The position numbers were made by a program, and so were the translations under genes. A model generated the notes under the pieces. That model was not told the DNA's origin. It saw only the letters and a program-made list of their open reading frames with translations, and made no database searches. Shown here one piece after another: positions 24,192 to 60,269 of a stretch of DNA of 64,000 nucleotides; the stretch's first letter is position 1, and each line of letters opens with the position of its first letter. This DNA is from Gymnothorax reevesii (taxonomy: Eukaryota; Chordata; Actinopteri; Anguilliformes; Muraenidae), in NCBI GenBank assembly GCA_029721435.1, contig CM056587.1:18546667-18610666 (forward strand), given 5' to 3'.

Positions 24192-25081
24192 CCCAGCACT
24201 AGAACAGGGAATTGGGGGGGTGGTTGGGGGCACAGACATGTCCCTTTATAACCATTAGGATAGTCCTGGCTAGTTCACAATTATTTCCCTTTATTAAAGC
24301 GTTTTCAAATTATCGTAATTGGCAACTGAAGACACGGTTTTTCTCTGTATGTGATCTAACAGCGATGAAATCATGGGGTAAATTCAGTAGAGCTCAGAAT
24401 TGGGGTGGACAAAACATCCGTTTTAAACTATTATTCCTGACCTGTTCTCAGTCATTTTCATGATTAACAAAAGTTTCACTCAGAGAGCTCTCCACACTTA
24501 ACAGGTCTTGCTCATTCTCCCCGATTACGCAACACAATCATTCATCTGGACGCGTATTTGCTGTATTTAAATCAACGTTATTCAAAATTGCATACCTGCG
24601 CAAATGGCTTGAGCCGCATGCTTTTTATAGCCCATTTCACTGCCGAGTGCCACTTTTTTCACTCAATACCGAGGGTAATTTTAAATAACGTTGATTTAAA
24701 TACAGCAAATATGCGTCCAGATTAATGATTGTCCTCTTACCTTGTCGGGGAGAACAAGCAGCACCTGGTAAGCCTTGAGTGCTCTCGGAGTGAACCTTCT
24801 GTTAATCATGAAAATGACTGAGAACAGGTCAGGACTAATAATTGTTTAAAACAGATGTTTTGTCCACCCCAATTCTCAGTTATACTGAATTTACTCATGA
24901 TACCCTTGCTGTTAGATCGCATATGGAGAGAAACCGTGTCATCAGATGCCAATTACAATAATTGAAAAACGCATCAATAAAGGAAAATGATTGAGAACAA
25001 GCCAGAATTTTCCTAATTGTCATAAAGGGACATGTCTGTGCCCCCACCCCTAATTCCCTAATTCCCTGTTCTAGCGCCGGG
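24192..25081. mobile_element. Foldback element with about 400-bp inverted arms
   Basis: Arms 24192-24590 and 24675-25081 are reverse complements with moderate divergence and small gaps, separated by a spacer of about 85 bp. Outer ends read CCCAGCACTAGAACAGGGAA and, on the other arm, CCCGGCGCTAGAACAGGGAA. Shared internal words include GGGGTGGACAAAACATC, CAGTCATTTTCATGATTAAC and TGCTGTATTTAAATCAACGT. No coding sequence remains. It is a non-autonomous DNA transposon or foldback repeat; no target duplication could be fixed. Confidence 0.85.
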
Positions 25082-25588
25082 CCTGCTTGCAATTGCAAAT
25101 GCATTGCAGATGTCTGGTTCCGTCCGCAAATCCACTCCGGCTGGGCCAGATTCGCAGCCAGGTCGAGTCGTCAGTTTCACTGCAGTAACACGAGGCATTC
25201 GGATTTCAGTAATCCTGTATACAGCATCTGTATCATCATCTTATGGCACTATTTGTGTTTACTTCTCAGTTTATATTAAAGATTAAAGTTTTTTTTATGA
25301 ATATGTTTTGGTTATTCCCCTTTGGAGTGGAATGGTGTGTATATCCATTTAATTTTTAACAAAACTGGTTTGAACTAAGTTTTATACAGTGGCACAACTG
25401 GGCTCAACTTGCTTCATTTTTGGCAGAGGTGTTTAACTAGTATTTGCTGTTTAAACCACTTGATTCAGGAACCATACCTTTAAACTAACTCTCACTGGAC
25501 ACTGCAAGAATCCACTCAGACACTCCAAGCACTGGGAGTATCAGTGTGGCAAATGAATGCATAACAATAATAACAATAATACATTTAC

Positions 25589-27090
25589 AGTTGCTGTCAA
25601 AACTATTCAACCCCCATTGCAAATTAGGTTTACTGGCAAAACCTTCGGCTGTTTGCAATGAACAAATCAAACAAGAACCATTTAAATGGCTCAACGCAAC
25701 AAATATTACAAGTGGCTTCTCCAAATTCAACACAAAATGCCACTTTTAATGACTACCGGTAGCTCAAATTTATTCAACTCCTTCATGACAAGCATCTTTA
25801 ATACTTAGTAGAGCACCCTGTTGCTGCTATGAGCTGCTGGAAATGTGATGCATAGGCAGACAAAAGCTTCTGGCAGCATTCCCAACGGATCTTAGTCCAG
25901 TCCTCATGGACAATGTGCTCCAGTTCACTAATATTCTAGGGTTTGCATGCTGCAACCGCCTTCTTCAAATCCAACCAGAATTTTTTTTATGGGATTCTAG
26001 TGAGGTGACTGATGGGCACTCTAGAATCTTCCCTGACGACTTCTGAAAACAAGCCTTGGTGGATGCTGAGGTATGCTTAGGATCATTGTCATTTTGGAAG
26101 GTGCAATGATACCCAAGCGTCAGCTTCCCTACAGATGGCATGGCATTTTCTCCTTGGATATCCTTGTACTTGACTGAATTCATCTCGCCCTCCGCACTTT
26201 GCAGATTTCCAGTGCCAGAGGAAGCAAGGCAGTCGTAGAGCATCAAAAAGCCCCCACAATTCTTCACTGTAGGCAGGGTGTACTTTTCAGCATATGTTTC
26301 TTTATTCCTCTTGCGGACATACCACTGATTCATAAGCCCGAAATATTCCAGTTTTGTTTCATCACTCCACAGAACAATATCCCCAAAATTCTACTTATTT
26401 ATATAGTTTTGAGCATATTGGAGCTTGTGCTTTTGGATCAGTCAAGTATGTCTTGGAGACCTTCAACGTTTAGTGTGCGCCCTACTGTGCAAACTGAAAC
26501 CTCATGCCTCCTGACTCCATGTCTTGTTGCGGGTCTCCTGCAGTCACTCAAGGGTTTTTGACCACCCGTCTTCTCGTGAATCTGGTGACAGCCATTGATA
26601 GCTTCCTCTTTCTGCCACACCCTGGTACTGTAGCTGCTCTTCCTTTAACTCAGAACTTGCGAGCTATGCTTCCAACTGTATCTCTATGACAATTCAGTGC
26701 CTGTGCTGCCTTTTTGTGTCCTTTCCTTGTTTGTGCCAGGCAATGATCTCCTCTGTTAGCTTTTTGGACAATTCTTTTGACAACCATATTTCTAATATGC
26801 AATCAAATGTCACTGTCAACATACCCCTAGTGAGTGCAAGTATTTGATGTGTTCTATTTAAGCTCTTGAATAGTTGCATTAGGTGTGCTTGAGACAACAC
26901 CTAATTTGCAAATATGCTCTTAGGACGGATTCTATTCATGGGGTTGAATAATTTTGAGTCTGCAGTAGTCATTACAAATTGAATTTTGTGTAAAATTTGG
27001 AGAAACCACTTGTATTATTAGTTGTGTTGAGCTGTTTAAAATGTTCTTGTTTAATCTGTTTATCACAAACAGCTGATAGTTTGTAAATTT
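25589..27090 (-). mobile_element. Tc1-like transposon with IR/DR ends, decayed transposase
   Basis: The left terminal region (about 25589-25800) and the right one (about 26940-27090) are inverted copies of about 150-210 bp. Each carries an inner direct motif like TTGAATAATTTTGAG, the IR/DR layout of Sleeping Beauty-type Tc1 elements. The right outer tip is degraded. Between them the minus strand encodes broken Tc1 transposase, including the catalytic-site segment FQNDNDPKHTSAS near 26080 and an N-terminal HTH-like part near 26850. Stops and shifts make it inactive. Confidence 0.85.
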
Positions 27091-27109
27091 TTATTAAGCC
27101 CAATTGGGC

Positions 27110-28498
27110 AAGCAATGAAACGCGACTTGTTCATCATGTTCATGCTTTTGTCTGTTCGACTGGGCCATATGAGGTTGTGTAACATGTTGAAGGGTTAAAT
27201 TGTAGTGCTTTAGGTGCAATGCTCTCATTCTGGTCACTGTAGGGTCAACATGGCACCTCATGAGAAAGAACTCTCTGAGAATCTGAAAAAGAGAATTGTT
27301 GCTCTCCTCAAAGATGGTCTAAGCTACAAGAAGATCTGAGAAACCATGAAACTGAGCTACAGCACAGTGGCCAAGGTTATCCAGCGGTTTTCCAAGACGA
27401 GTTCGGAAAAGGCCTCATCTGGGTCGACCGAAGAGTCCTCGTGCTCTGTGCCAGGTGCACAAGTTAGCTTCAGAAAACAAATGCAGGAGTGCTGGCAGCA
27501 TTGCTAACAAGGTTGTAGCAGTGGGAGAACAGCCTGTCAGTGCTCAGACCATACGCCATGCTCTGCACAAAGTTGGTCTGCATGGCCGTCAGCCAAGATG
27601 GAAGCCTCTTCTGAAGCTAGCCCACAAGAAAGCCTGAAAACAGTTTGTTGAAGACAACCAGTTCAAGAACATGAACTACTAGAACCATGTTCTGTGGTGT
27701 GACGAGTCCAAGATAAACTTGTTCGGCTCAGATGGTGTCCAGCATGTGTGGCGGCACCCTGGTGAGAAGTATCAAAACAAGTGTGTACTGCCTACAGTCA
27801 AACATGGTGCTGAGAGCATCATGGTCTGGGGCTGCATGAGTGCTTCTGGTCCTGGGTAGCTGCACTTCATTAATGGAATAATGGATTCAACATGTACTGT
27901 GAGATTCTGAAGCAGAACATGACGCCCTCCCTTCAGAAACTGGGCCGCACGGCTGTTTTCCAACATGATAACGACCCGAAACACACCTCCAAGATGACAA
28001 CTGCCTTCCTGAAGAAGCTGAAGGTGATGGTATGGCCAAGTATGTCTCCAGACCTGAATCCCATTGAGCACCAGTGGGGTATCCTCATGAGGAAGGTGGA
28101 GGAGCAGCAGGTGTCCAACATCCACTAGCTCCGTGATGTTGTCATGGAGGAGTGGAGGATCCCAGCAACAACCTGTGCAGCTCTGGTGAATTCCATGCCT
28201 CGGAGAATCAAGGCAGTGCTGGACAACAGTAGTGGTCACACTAAATATTGACACTATGGGCACAATTTGGCATGTTGACGATGAGGTGTACTCACTTTGG
28301 TTGCCACCCATTTTGGAAATAGTGACCGTCTGTTCAGTTATTTGGACAGTGCAGTAAATCTACACTGCTACACCTATTGTGCTATGACTACTCTAGGATA
28401 TATTCAGTTTTCATTTCTGTAACGATGTCCCTTTAAAAGATATACTAAATTAATAGTCGAAATGTGAAGGGTGTGCTCACTTTTGTGAGATACTGTAT
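27110..28498 (+). mobile_element. Tc1-like transposon, 5' end lost, transposase pseudogene
   Basis: Plus-strand remains of a Tc1 transposase: a start at 27250 (MAPHEKELSENLKKRIVALL), then pieces at 27455-27637 (SAGSIANKVVA, SAQTIRHALHKVGLHGRQPR) and 27892-28128 (VFQHDNDPKHTSKMT, WPSMSPDLNPIEHQWG). These cover the second and third DDE residues. TGA and TAG codons and frame changes interrupt it. The right terminus ends CACTTTTGTGAGATACTGTA at 28479-28498, but no matching left terminus exists, so the left end is truncated against the preceding Tc1 copy. Confidence 0.88.
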
Positions 28499-30278
28499 GG
28501 GATCACCTCAACCTCTGGGGGAAGAAGAGCAAAGCAATTTAAATGATTGAGGCCACTATGGGGTCAAGAGTGGACTGAGCCTGATTTAAAAAAAGCAGCC
28601 TGATCAAAGTGTCAATGTGGCCGAACTGAGACAGTAAAACGTTCTTCTCTAGTGTGCAACTCATTCTATGCAAAGGAAGAAACTATAGAGACCTAGCAGA
28701 ACTGGGGGAAACTATCTTTAATCGACTATCTGGACTATGCTTAAGCCCTTTTTCAAACCGCTGCCTCACCACTATCACCTCAGTGCTGAGTGTCGCTTAA
28801 TGTAAAGTTTCCCCCGGAGCTCTAGAGGCCAGTCCTCATTAAGGGGCTGGGTATAAATATACATGTGAACCTTAGGATGCCTTTCCCCTAAATCCACCAG
28901 GATGTGGAGGCGGTCTACACCACAGCTAAAGATAAATGGGTCCGATAGACGTTATTGTGCCGCCTCTGGTGAGGGAGGGAGAGACGGAAAAGTCAGCTTT
29001 GATGCAGACTTGTGTTGGAGGGTGCTTTGTCCGCTCCTACTCACCGCAATTGAATTGGGACAAACTTCACCATGGCAGACCCATATGCAAATACCTAAAG
29101 GAACGAGGAGTGGGCAGAGCAAGGATGTACTGGGTGATTCATAATAGTGTCGGATTGCAATTTTGCCAGTGATTTCCTGTCCCACATGTCAGCACATGTT
29201 CACTGTTGACTTGCTTCGAACCGGAACACCCTATCACATTTACATCGGTGGCTAACGGTGCATTTGGATTTGGATCAGGGTTAGGGATTGCTTCCTGCTG
29301 GCAGAAAACTATCTCGTGTTATGGCCCCAATTTGTTATAACATATATGACAGCAAGGGATGACAGACACAATTTAAAACTTAAACACATTTAAGCAAACA
29401 AAGACTTTTTACTAATCTACTATCTACTCTACTGACCAAGATTGATATATACAACAAAAAAAAAATATTTACAGTCCCTTTGTTTGGGTTGCTTGGTGAT
29501 GTCCTGGGTGAAGAAAATACTCCAACACAGGCAAAGATCCACAAAAAGCTTCACAGGTCATAAAAAAAATGACAGGTCTGGTCAAATGTATCCTTCTCCT
29601 TGCAATTTCTCCTACTACTTTACTCTCTCAATTTTCCTCATAATATACTCTTTTGCAGACCCCTCCCACCTTTTAGACTTTTTTTTACTTCTCTGGGACT
29701 TTCCATCTCAGACATGCCCAGGACATGTCCAAACCTAGCTCCAGTCTGGGCTTAACATAAGAAAGGTCAATACTGCTATCTAGTGGCTTCGATTCGCATT
29801 ACACATGTCAGCCCATTTATGCCATCTCTTCGATTGCCTGGCACCCTGACCAGACACGTAATTCTTTGGTATTTCGTAGAAGTCAGTCCTGGGCTTTTTG
29901 GTTCTACGTGCACCAGTGATCTACAAGGGAATTCCTGTGTGACAGGCTATCCTTGTGGTGGCTGCATAACTTGGTGCTAAAACAGTGACTTTACATTTTG
30001 GCATAAAAATAAAGTTTGATTTTAAAAACAAACCTTGGACTGAAAAAGGAATTATTGGCTTTGAAGTTCTTGTATTGCAAAAAGTGGTATTGGCACTGAA
30101 ACTAGTATTAGCACTGAAAAAAGTTTAACTGAAAAACAAGATACTGGCTTTTTTAGGTGAAGTTATTAGTTTTCCAATGCGTATTTAAATGGCTGTCTTG
30201 TAAATTTTTGTTCATGTTGCTCTTTTTTCAATTCCACTTTTTTTAAGATGACAGTTTATTTTTTACAATGAATTTACT
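28499..30278. other. Intergenic, no recognised feature
   Basis: AT-rich DNA with several short open frames but no family resemblance. Possible old repeat debris around 29780-29980. Confidence 0.35.
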
Positions 30279-30827
30279 TCTCTTGTACGTCACATTCGTC
30301 AGACCACATCAAGAATATTGTGCACCGTTCTGGGGATATAGAAGCTCTAGAAAAAGTTTAGAGAAGAGCGACAAAGTTAATTCCAGGTATAAAAGATGAA
30401 AGCAAAGAGAAGAGGCTGAAGATCCTTTTTTTAAGTCTTAGGAAAAGGGGACTGAGGGGTGATCTGATTCAGGTCTTAAAATATGTTAAAGGGATTAATA
30501 AAGTGCATTAAGCAGGATTACTTAGGCCAAGTTTGGTTCATAGAACTCTGGGTCAGAAATGGAAGCTGGCCAGGAGTATATTTAGCACTGATATTAAAAA
30601 TATTTTTTCAAGCAGAGAGTAATCTCAGTGTGGAATAGCTTGCCTAACCATATTGTTTATGGAGAAACCTTGGGAATTCTGAAGAGCAGGCTTGATTTAG
30701 CGCCAGATATACCATTTTGTCATTGTGTATCTGAAGAGTTAGATCCACTTGAATAATTGGAAAATGCCGAGCCTAGTTGGGCTGAACGGCCTGTTCTCGC
30801 CGCTCATGTTGTGTTATGTTAATTACT
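30279..30827 (+). mobile_element. Non-LTR retrotransposon 3' fragment (Jockey superfamily, L2/CR1-like)
   Basis: Translating with frame shifts gives the C-terminal signature of an RT polyprotein: VRPHQEYCAPFWGYR, RRATKLIPG, KEKRLKILFL, RKRGLRGDLIQVLKYVKGI. It is followed by a tail GGGCTGAACGGCCTGTTCTC, typical for this group's 3' end. Heavily 5' truncated. Confidence 0.75.
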
Positions 30828-31199
30828 ATTATTATTATTTTTTTGCATCAATTTAAATTTTGATGCAAAAATTTGAAGTCATTGTGATGGCTCGCATCAA
30901 AACACCTTTCTCCTGGTTTGGGACTGAGTCACTAAAAAATCTAATTGCACCAATGCTGTTGTCCAGACTGAGTGGGCAGCAAAGCTCTAACGTAGTACCA
31001 TGCGTAACGTAATAATACAGAATGGAAGGAGAAGACTCTAGGTGGCTGTTCATTGAGTGTGTTTGGCTGGAGGTTCTGGTGATGGAAAAATGGAGTGGGA
31101 AGGGGAGGAAGGCGAGAAAAAGATTGAGAAAAAGGAGAGGATGACATTTATTTTGTTGGAATGAAATTAGTAAGACATGATTACAGAACAAATCATGCA

Positions 31200-32364
31200 T
31201 TTAGTGATAAGCATTTCATAGGCCAGTTTATTAAATGAGAAGTAGGGGAAGTAAAATCAGTGAGGGTTTGTAGGGGTGGACTTATAATAATAAAATGCAA
31301 AACAAAGCGTCAAAGATACAAGGCTTTGAGAATAAAGGATTTCGATTTAACTGAAGTTACATGTTTTAATATGCATAACCAGCCGACCGTGAAGGGAGTA
31401 ATTAGTGGAGTTACTCATTCGGTGAAAGCGAAGTCATTTTTGGAGGTAGAGGGGGTTTTTGGTGCTAGAAGATTAAAAAGTTATTGTGACGGGAAAGAAA
31501 GTGAAAGTTTATCCGCTCTATTAGAATTTGAAAAGGAGCTGCCGGAACGTGTAATGTTGGACTTCGTTAGTTACAGAGTAAGGGCGTACGAATGGAACCC
31601 ATTAAGTTGCTTCTGGTGCCAAGACTATGGTCATGTTGCGGCGATGTGTAGACGAAGGATGTATCGTTGTTGACGGTGTAGGAAGGAAGTTTGTAATGAG
31701 GAAAAGTGTGAATTACCGAAGGAAAGAGCTGTATGTTTTCACTGCCAGGGAAACCATGAAGTGGGTGCAAAACAGTGCGAGCGAGCGGAGGAAAGTTGAG
31801 GGGGAAATTGAAAGGACGCGTGTACAAAGTAAAATCTCGTATGCGGAGGCGGTTAAGAGAGTGAGGGAAGAATAGGGAGTCGCAGAACCGAAAGAACGAA
31901 GAGGCGATCCTGATTGAGTTAGAGTGGATAAAAGGAGGTTTTTGGCTTTTGTGGCAATGGTGATCAATTGTGCGAGCGAGATAGAGTGGAAGATTGATAG
32001 AATCAAAATGGTTTTGCATGCAGCCAGGGAGTTTCTGGGGATCACTGATGTAAAGGGAGAAGATATCAAGGAAATGTTAGAAAAGGGGTTTAGGGGAAGT
32101 GGAAATCAGATATCCCCTGAATAGTTTTGTTTAGTTGCCATTAATTGAGTAGGACGGATTGGGAGTTAAGTCAAGATAAAAAGTAGTTATAAACATTTAA
32201 TAAAGCACATAAGGGAAGCGGGGTAAATGGAGAGAATTTAGTTCTTTTTTTTTCGGTCTACCAATCAACTGCTCTATATTCCAGTCCGGTAGGTGTCGGA
32301 AATGCACCTTTAATTTGGACAGACCCTCGTAACAAATCTCCCGAAGAAGAAGAAGAAGAAGAAG
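31200..32364 (+). mobile_element. LINE ORF1 remnant fused to its 3' tail
   Basis: The open frame 31260-31673 carries a gag-like CCHC zinc knuckle CFWCQDYGHVAAMC (C-x2-C-x4-H-x4-C) after PERVMLDFVSYRVRAYEWNP. Downstream, in shifted frames, a SYAEAVKRV motif follows. This is ORF1 of a fish LINE (I/Nimb- or Tx1-like; subclass from memory). At 32286-32364 comes CGGTAGGTGTCGGAAATGCACC and a (GAA)n end, the usual 3' tail of such LINEs. No ORF2 lies between, so the copy has an internal deletion. Confidence 0.7.
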
Positions 32365-34005
32365 AGATGCCTCTAGCCAATCTGCATAGCTCGGGCGGAT
32401 ATGGGGACATTCCTCGCTTGCTGCATTGCGAGGTGCGTTATGGATTTGGCTGGCAACGCTCGTCCCATTACATAAAAATATCTTAATATATAAACTTCAT
32501 TGTTTGATTATGCCAGTTGTGGATTTCTGTGTGGTCCCACTGGGCTCTGCTTTAACCTAGGCATTGTCATCACTGCGGTTCTGTGAAATGTAAGTAATTC
32601 TTGTAGCCTGCGTTTCTAATTGGCTGGTTAACTCTATTGTAGCCGACTTAATGGAATGTTGCTAAATGTTATGTTGGCAAGTTCTTCAGTTCAAAAGAAC
32701 AAACCAGCGTTGGCTAGCTAAGTTAATGTAGCTGGTGACTTAAACGATGTTTATTTTTTATGCTTGGTAATGTCATGTCTCTCATTCGGGAACAGCTGTT
32801 GTGACTGATAAAAGATGACATAAGCGAGCTAGTTATTTTGTTACGACGACAAAAACATGGCACATTCTGATTCGCACCAGAGCTCTTTGACTTAATTGAT
32901 CAAGGCCAGGATTGGGTTTCAGAAATGTAGTCGTCTTATCTGGCCTTAATTTGTCTATCGCTCATAATCTCATTGGAGCCCTAGTTGTAAAGGGATGGTG
33001 AAGAACAGGTTGCCTTTACTAGTATGCCAGATACGATATGACGGAAGGTCTAAGGATTTTGTTCCACAAACCTCTCGTGATGGACTTTATCAATGTTGTG
33101 GAACCATGAACTCAGCGTTGCTGTTGAAAGACCTTACGTGAACCAGTGGCGGCTGGTGAGCTGAAAATTGAGGAGACACAGAACATCCCTTTAAATTAAT
33201 GATTGGTCTTGACTCGTCTTCAGTTATTCATTCAAATCACCATCTTATGAAGTCTGGAAACGCTCAACATTGTGGCTAGTTTTTCTTGTTAACACAAGAA
33301 GTAGAACATAATTTTGGTGTGCAATTGCAATTCAGTGTTATTCAGTTGTAGATAGTTTTTGCTAATCTTGATTTTGGTTGTTGCATCCAAATGTCTGAGG
33401 TAGAGGTTAGTGCAGGATGTCCTAAAAGCAAGTACTTAAGTTGGCATAGTTGTTTATCTTTTTTTGTAAAGTGAGTAAAATTTTTTTGGATTGAATGTTC
33501 TATTTAATCACTATATCAATGCATAGAGAAAGAAACTGTGAAACTGCTGGTGGATTATTCTAGCCATCAGAATACTTGTTAATCTAGGAAAATCATAGAA
33601 AATGGGTTGAATAGTCTATTTATTGGTTCCGGTCTTACCTTAATTGGGATAACTAGCTACCATTGATAATGCTGAGTATTTCTGAGAGTTCATGTTATGT
33701 TAATTTAAATAAATGATTTGTTTTTCTGTCCAGGTATTCTAGTTTTAGGGGATGTTTGATGTGCTCTCTTCTCAGTTCACCTGCTGCCACTGCCATGAAC
33801 ATGGGCTGTATCTAAATTCTCTGAAATAAGTTGTCTTTTTCCTTTCCTTTTTGCATTTGCGTCATTCTACATGAAGTCAAGCAGGGCTCCCATGGGCAGA
33901 GCCATGGATTTTCTTCAAACTTTAATAGAATGTTGCTTTGTGCGCCAAATGAAGTCATAGGTTTTAGCTGAATCGGCCCACTAGTTTTGGTCCTCTGGGG
34001 GTGGG
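32365..34005. other. Intergenic upstream of NXPE3
   Basis: No coding sequence recognised. One or more non-coding first exons of NXPE3 may lie here or further downstream, but I cannot place them from sequence. Confidence 0.35.
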
Positions 34006-34562
34006 AGTTGCACTTCCACGCAAATAAATTTCATTATGGAACTACTTTCATAAAAAAATGTTGAGTCGATTTCTTAAATTTTAATCCTAAAATTAACCCC
34101 CTTTTAGGGTCATTCACAATTTTTGTTCCCCTGAACCATTTCTTAATCATCTCTGCACCGAACATTGCAGGATCTGGAAGGCTGTACACACCCTCTGATT
34201 ATGAGTTTGTCAGGAAAGTGGTTTAGAAACTGGTGACTCTTGTGATGGTGCTGGTAAGAACTAAAGCAGGTTAAGGGGCCATTCACAATTTTCAACATCA
34301 TGGAGGCGTGGTTATCTGTGTACACTTCTTACATTTAGAAAAGAGGAAATATTGATGTAAAACTGAATATTTCACAGTACGTTTTATGGGGGAGGGGATC
34401 TGAATAAAATACTCTTTGTACACTTTTGAAAATGTTGAGAATTGTGAACAATCCTTAAAAGGGGGTTGATTTTCAGACAACACTTGAACAAAATAACATT
34501 TTTTTAATGAAGGTATGCTGCTAGTTCCATAATTACATTTATTTTTGTGGCAGTGCACATCA
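34006..34562. repeat. Element with about 120-bp diverged inverted arms
   Basis: Arm 34006-34125 matches the reverse complement of 34435-34562. Shared words are GTGCAC/TTGCAC, AAATAAAT, ATTATGGAACTA, CATTAAAAAAATGTT-type, AACCCCCTTTTA and TTCACAATT. An internal CCATTCACAATTTTCAAC copy lies at 34280. Looks like an old MITE; no target duplication was assigned. Confidence 0.6.
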
Positions 34563-35358
34563 TGAGCTTTCCAAAAATATAGGTTTCAGTAAAAAGGAAG
34601 GATACCTGCATCCTGAAAAAAGTGTCACCCTCCAAAGAGGGGTAAAATAAGGGTCAATATTACCAGAGACCTATAAATGCTAGAGGATTTTAATTGGTGG
34701 CTATAGAAAGCTCTTCACCATTACTACTAGGTGATGTTACCAGAAATCCACGTGTCATCAGATGGGTGTGAAAATGGTAACCTTAAATGTGTATGTTTTG
34801 TTACCGGTTTGTAAAATTACCATTTTCCCCCTATGACCAGGGGGGATCAACCAGAATAAAAGGGTTTAAACTACTTTGATTGGCAATGATGGCTAGTACA
34901 GTGCCTAGAGAACAAGTCCTGAAAAAAAAACACAGGGTTAGCGTTATTATTTCCAGAGTTACAGCCTGTTAAAAATGGAAAAAATGCTAATTTAGCCAAC
35001 CGGGGTGCCACGCCATTGCCACGGCAGGTTGCGGGTGCCACGTTGTCTTGTTTGAGACAACTGGATTTCTCTCCCTTAAATACGTGATCACATTTTTTTG
35101 GGAAACTTTAGGACACAAAAGACACAAAAATTTGCAACAGCTTTGGTCCATATTGAATCTTTCCTTTATACCAAGGCTGTGTACCGTTGCTGGAAGGAGG
35201 TAAAGGAGGTACTAGTTCCCTCCTGTACTTCATAGAATATTAAATTTGGACACTCCTTGGCATCGCTACCAGCTAAGCTATTTCCAGGTCATGTCCTTTA
35301 ACAAGGTTCCTTGCTTTTTAGAGAATTTGGTTGCAACCACAGATTCCGTGGACAGATT

Positions 35359-35749
35359 GTTACCTCCGCCAAGGAGGTTATGTTTTCACCCGTTTGTTTG
35401 TCTGTCTATTAACAGGATAACTCCAAAAAGTTACAACGGTTCGGCACAAAATTTAGTTTGATGATGGGTGGTAGTCCAAGGAAGAGTTGATTTAATTTTG
35501 GAAGTGATCCGGAACATTCTGGATTCTGAATCAGAAGAATTAAAATGTATTTGTCTCACAAAGGCTCTGTGTGATATTTCTGACCAGATAACTCAACTAG
35601 TTATGAACGGTTTGGCACAGAATTTGGCAGGACGAGAGCCGGCAGTCCAAGGAAGAGTTACTTTAATTTTGGAAGTGATGCACTCTGTCACCAAAAGAAC
35701 AGATATATGGCATGGTGGAGGTATGTGCTCTACCGACTGCCCTCTAGTA
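35359..35749 (+). repeat. Dispersed fish repeat with internal 170-bp duplication
   Basis: Starts TTACCTCCGCCAAGGAGGTT and ends GGAGGTATGTGCTCTACCGA, a layout I recognise as a common fish interspersed repeat (class not verified). Inside, 35416-35510 and 35588-35682 are similar units sharing GGATAACTC/AGATAACTC, GGCACA(A/G)AATTT, AGTCCAAGGAAGAGTT and TTTAATTTTGGAAGTGATCC-type words. Confidence 0.7.
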
Positions 35750-36087
35750 TTCAATTTGTCATTAGGAAACCGTTAACGTCCAAACATTGGATACATAGTT
35801 ATGCCCAAACTATTGTTGCATGCCAAGAAGACTTGGCAAATTAATGTTGTTGAATTTGATTTGTTACTACTGTCACCGTAGGCCTTGAAGAAAGATAGCT
35901 GGCCATGTAGAACATCTCAAAGATGCATCATTTTGGGCCAGTTAAAGGATGTAGCAGGTTATATAAAACATGAAAAGTCTTCCATTTATATTGAGGAGGG
36001 TCCGGTTTTCACTTTTTTTCTATTCCATTCTGTCTTTCTGTATCCCCAATTTTTTTTTTTTTTTTGTTGCTTTGTTCCTGATGTCAG

Positions 36088-36187
36088 GGAGATGAACAGT
36101 GGCAACACAATAAATCATGACCACCATGGTGACAGAAGTCTGTGACTCTGGCTTGGAAAATGGCTGTGGAGTCCTTTGCTGCTGTTG
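36088..36187 (+). promoter_or_regulatory. NXPE3 5' leader with upstream ORFs
   Basis: A strong acceptor (long T tract, then gatgtcag) precedes 36088, suggesting an exon that runs 36088-36283 with its first 100 bases untranslated. It has two upstream ORFs: 36092-36145 (17 codons) and 36117-36188 (23 codons). The second ends in TGA that overlaps the first base of the main ATG (TGATG). A third upstream ATG at 36160 opens a frame across the exon. Such an arrangement would restrict or couple translation of the main frame. Confidence 0.5.
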
Positions 36188-60041
<23,854 letters not shown>

Positions 60042-60240
60042 TGGAATGGCATAGGTCGTGGGGTGGTTAGGGGACAGGGGATGTTGGAGAGGGGCGTGAA
60101 CATGCAAGAGGTCTTGAGGTTTACATGTTGAATTTTGTGGAATGATTATTGTAGGTATGCTGAATTCACGACGATCAGCGGCCGTAATTTTGTAGCGAGT
60201 CACTGCCTGGGGACTTCTTGATCGCCTGAGGTATTCCCAA

Positions 60241-60246
60241 AATAAA
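60241..60246 (+). terminator. NXPE3 polyadenylation signal AATAAA
   Basis: AATAAA 200 bases past the stop codon, followed by a GT-rich segment (TTGTGTTTTTG) at 60255-60265, as expected downstream of a cleavage site. Confidence 0.7.
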
Positions 60247-60269
60247 ATTGGCATTGTGTTTTTGCAAAT

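Noticed and set aside
31260..31673. 137-codon CCHC zinc-knuckle protein as a possible domesticated gene
   Set aside because: It is followed by frame breaks and the LINE tail; no intron, promoter or conservation evidence for a host gene.
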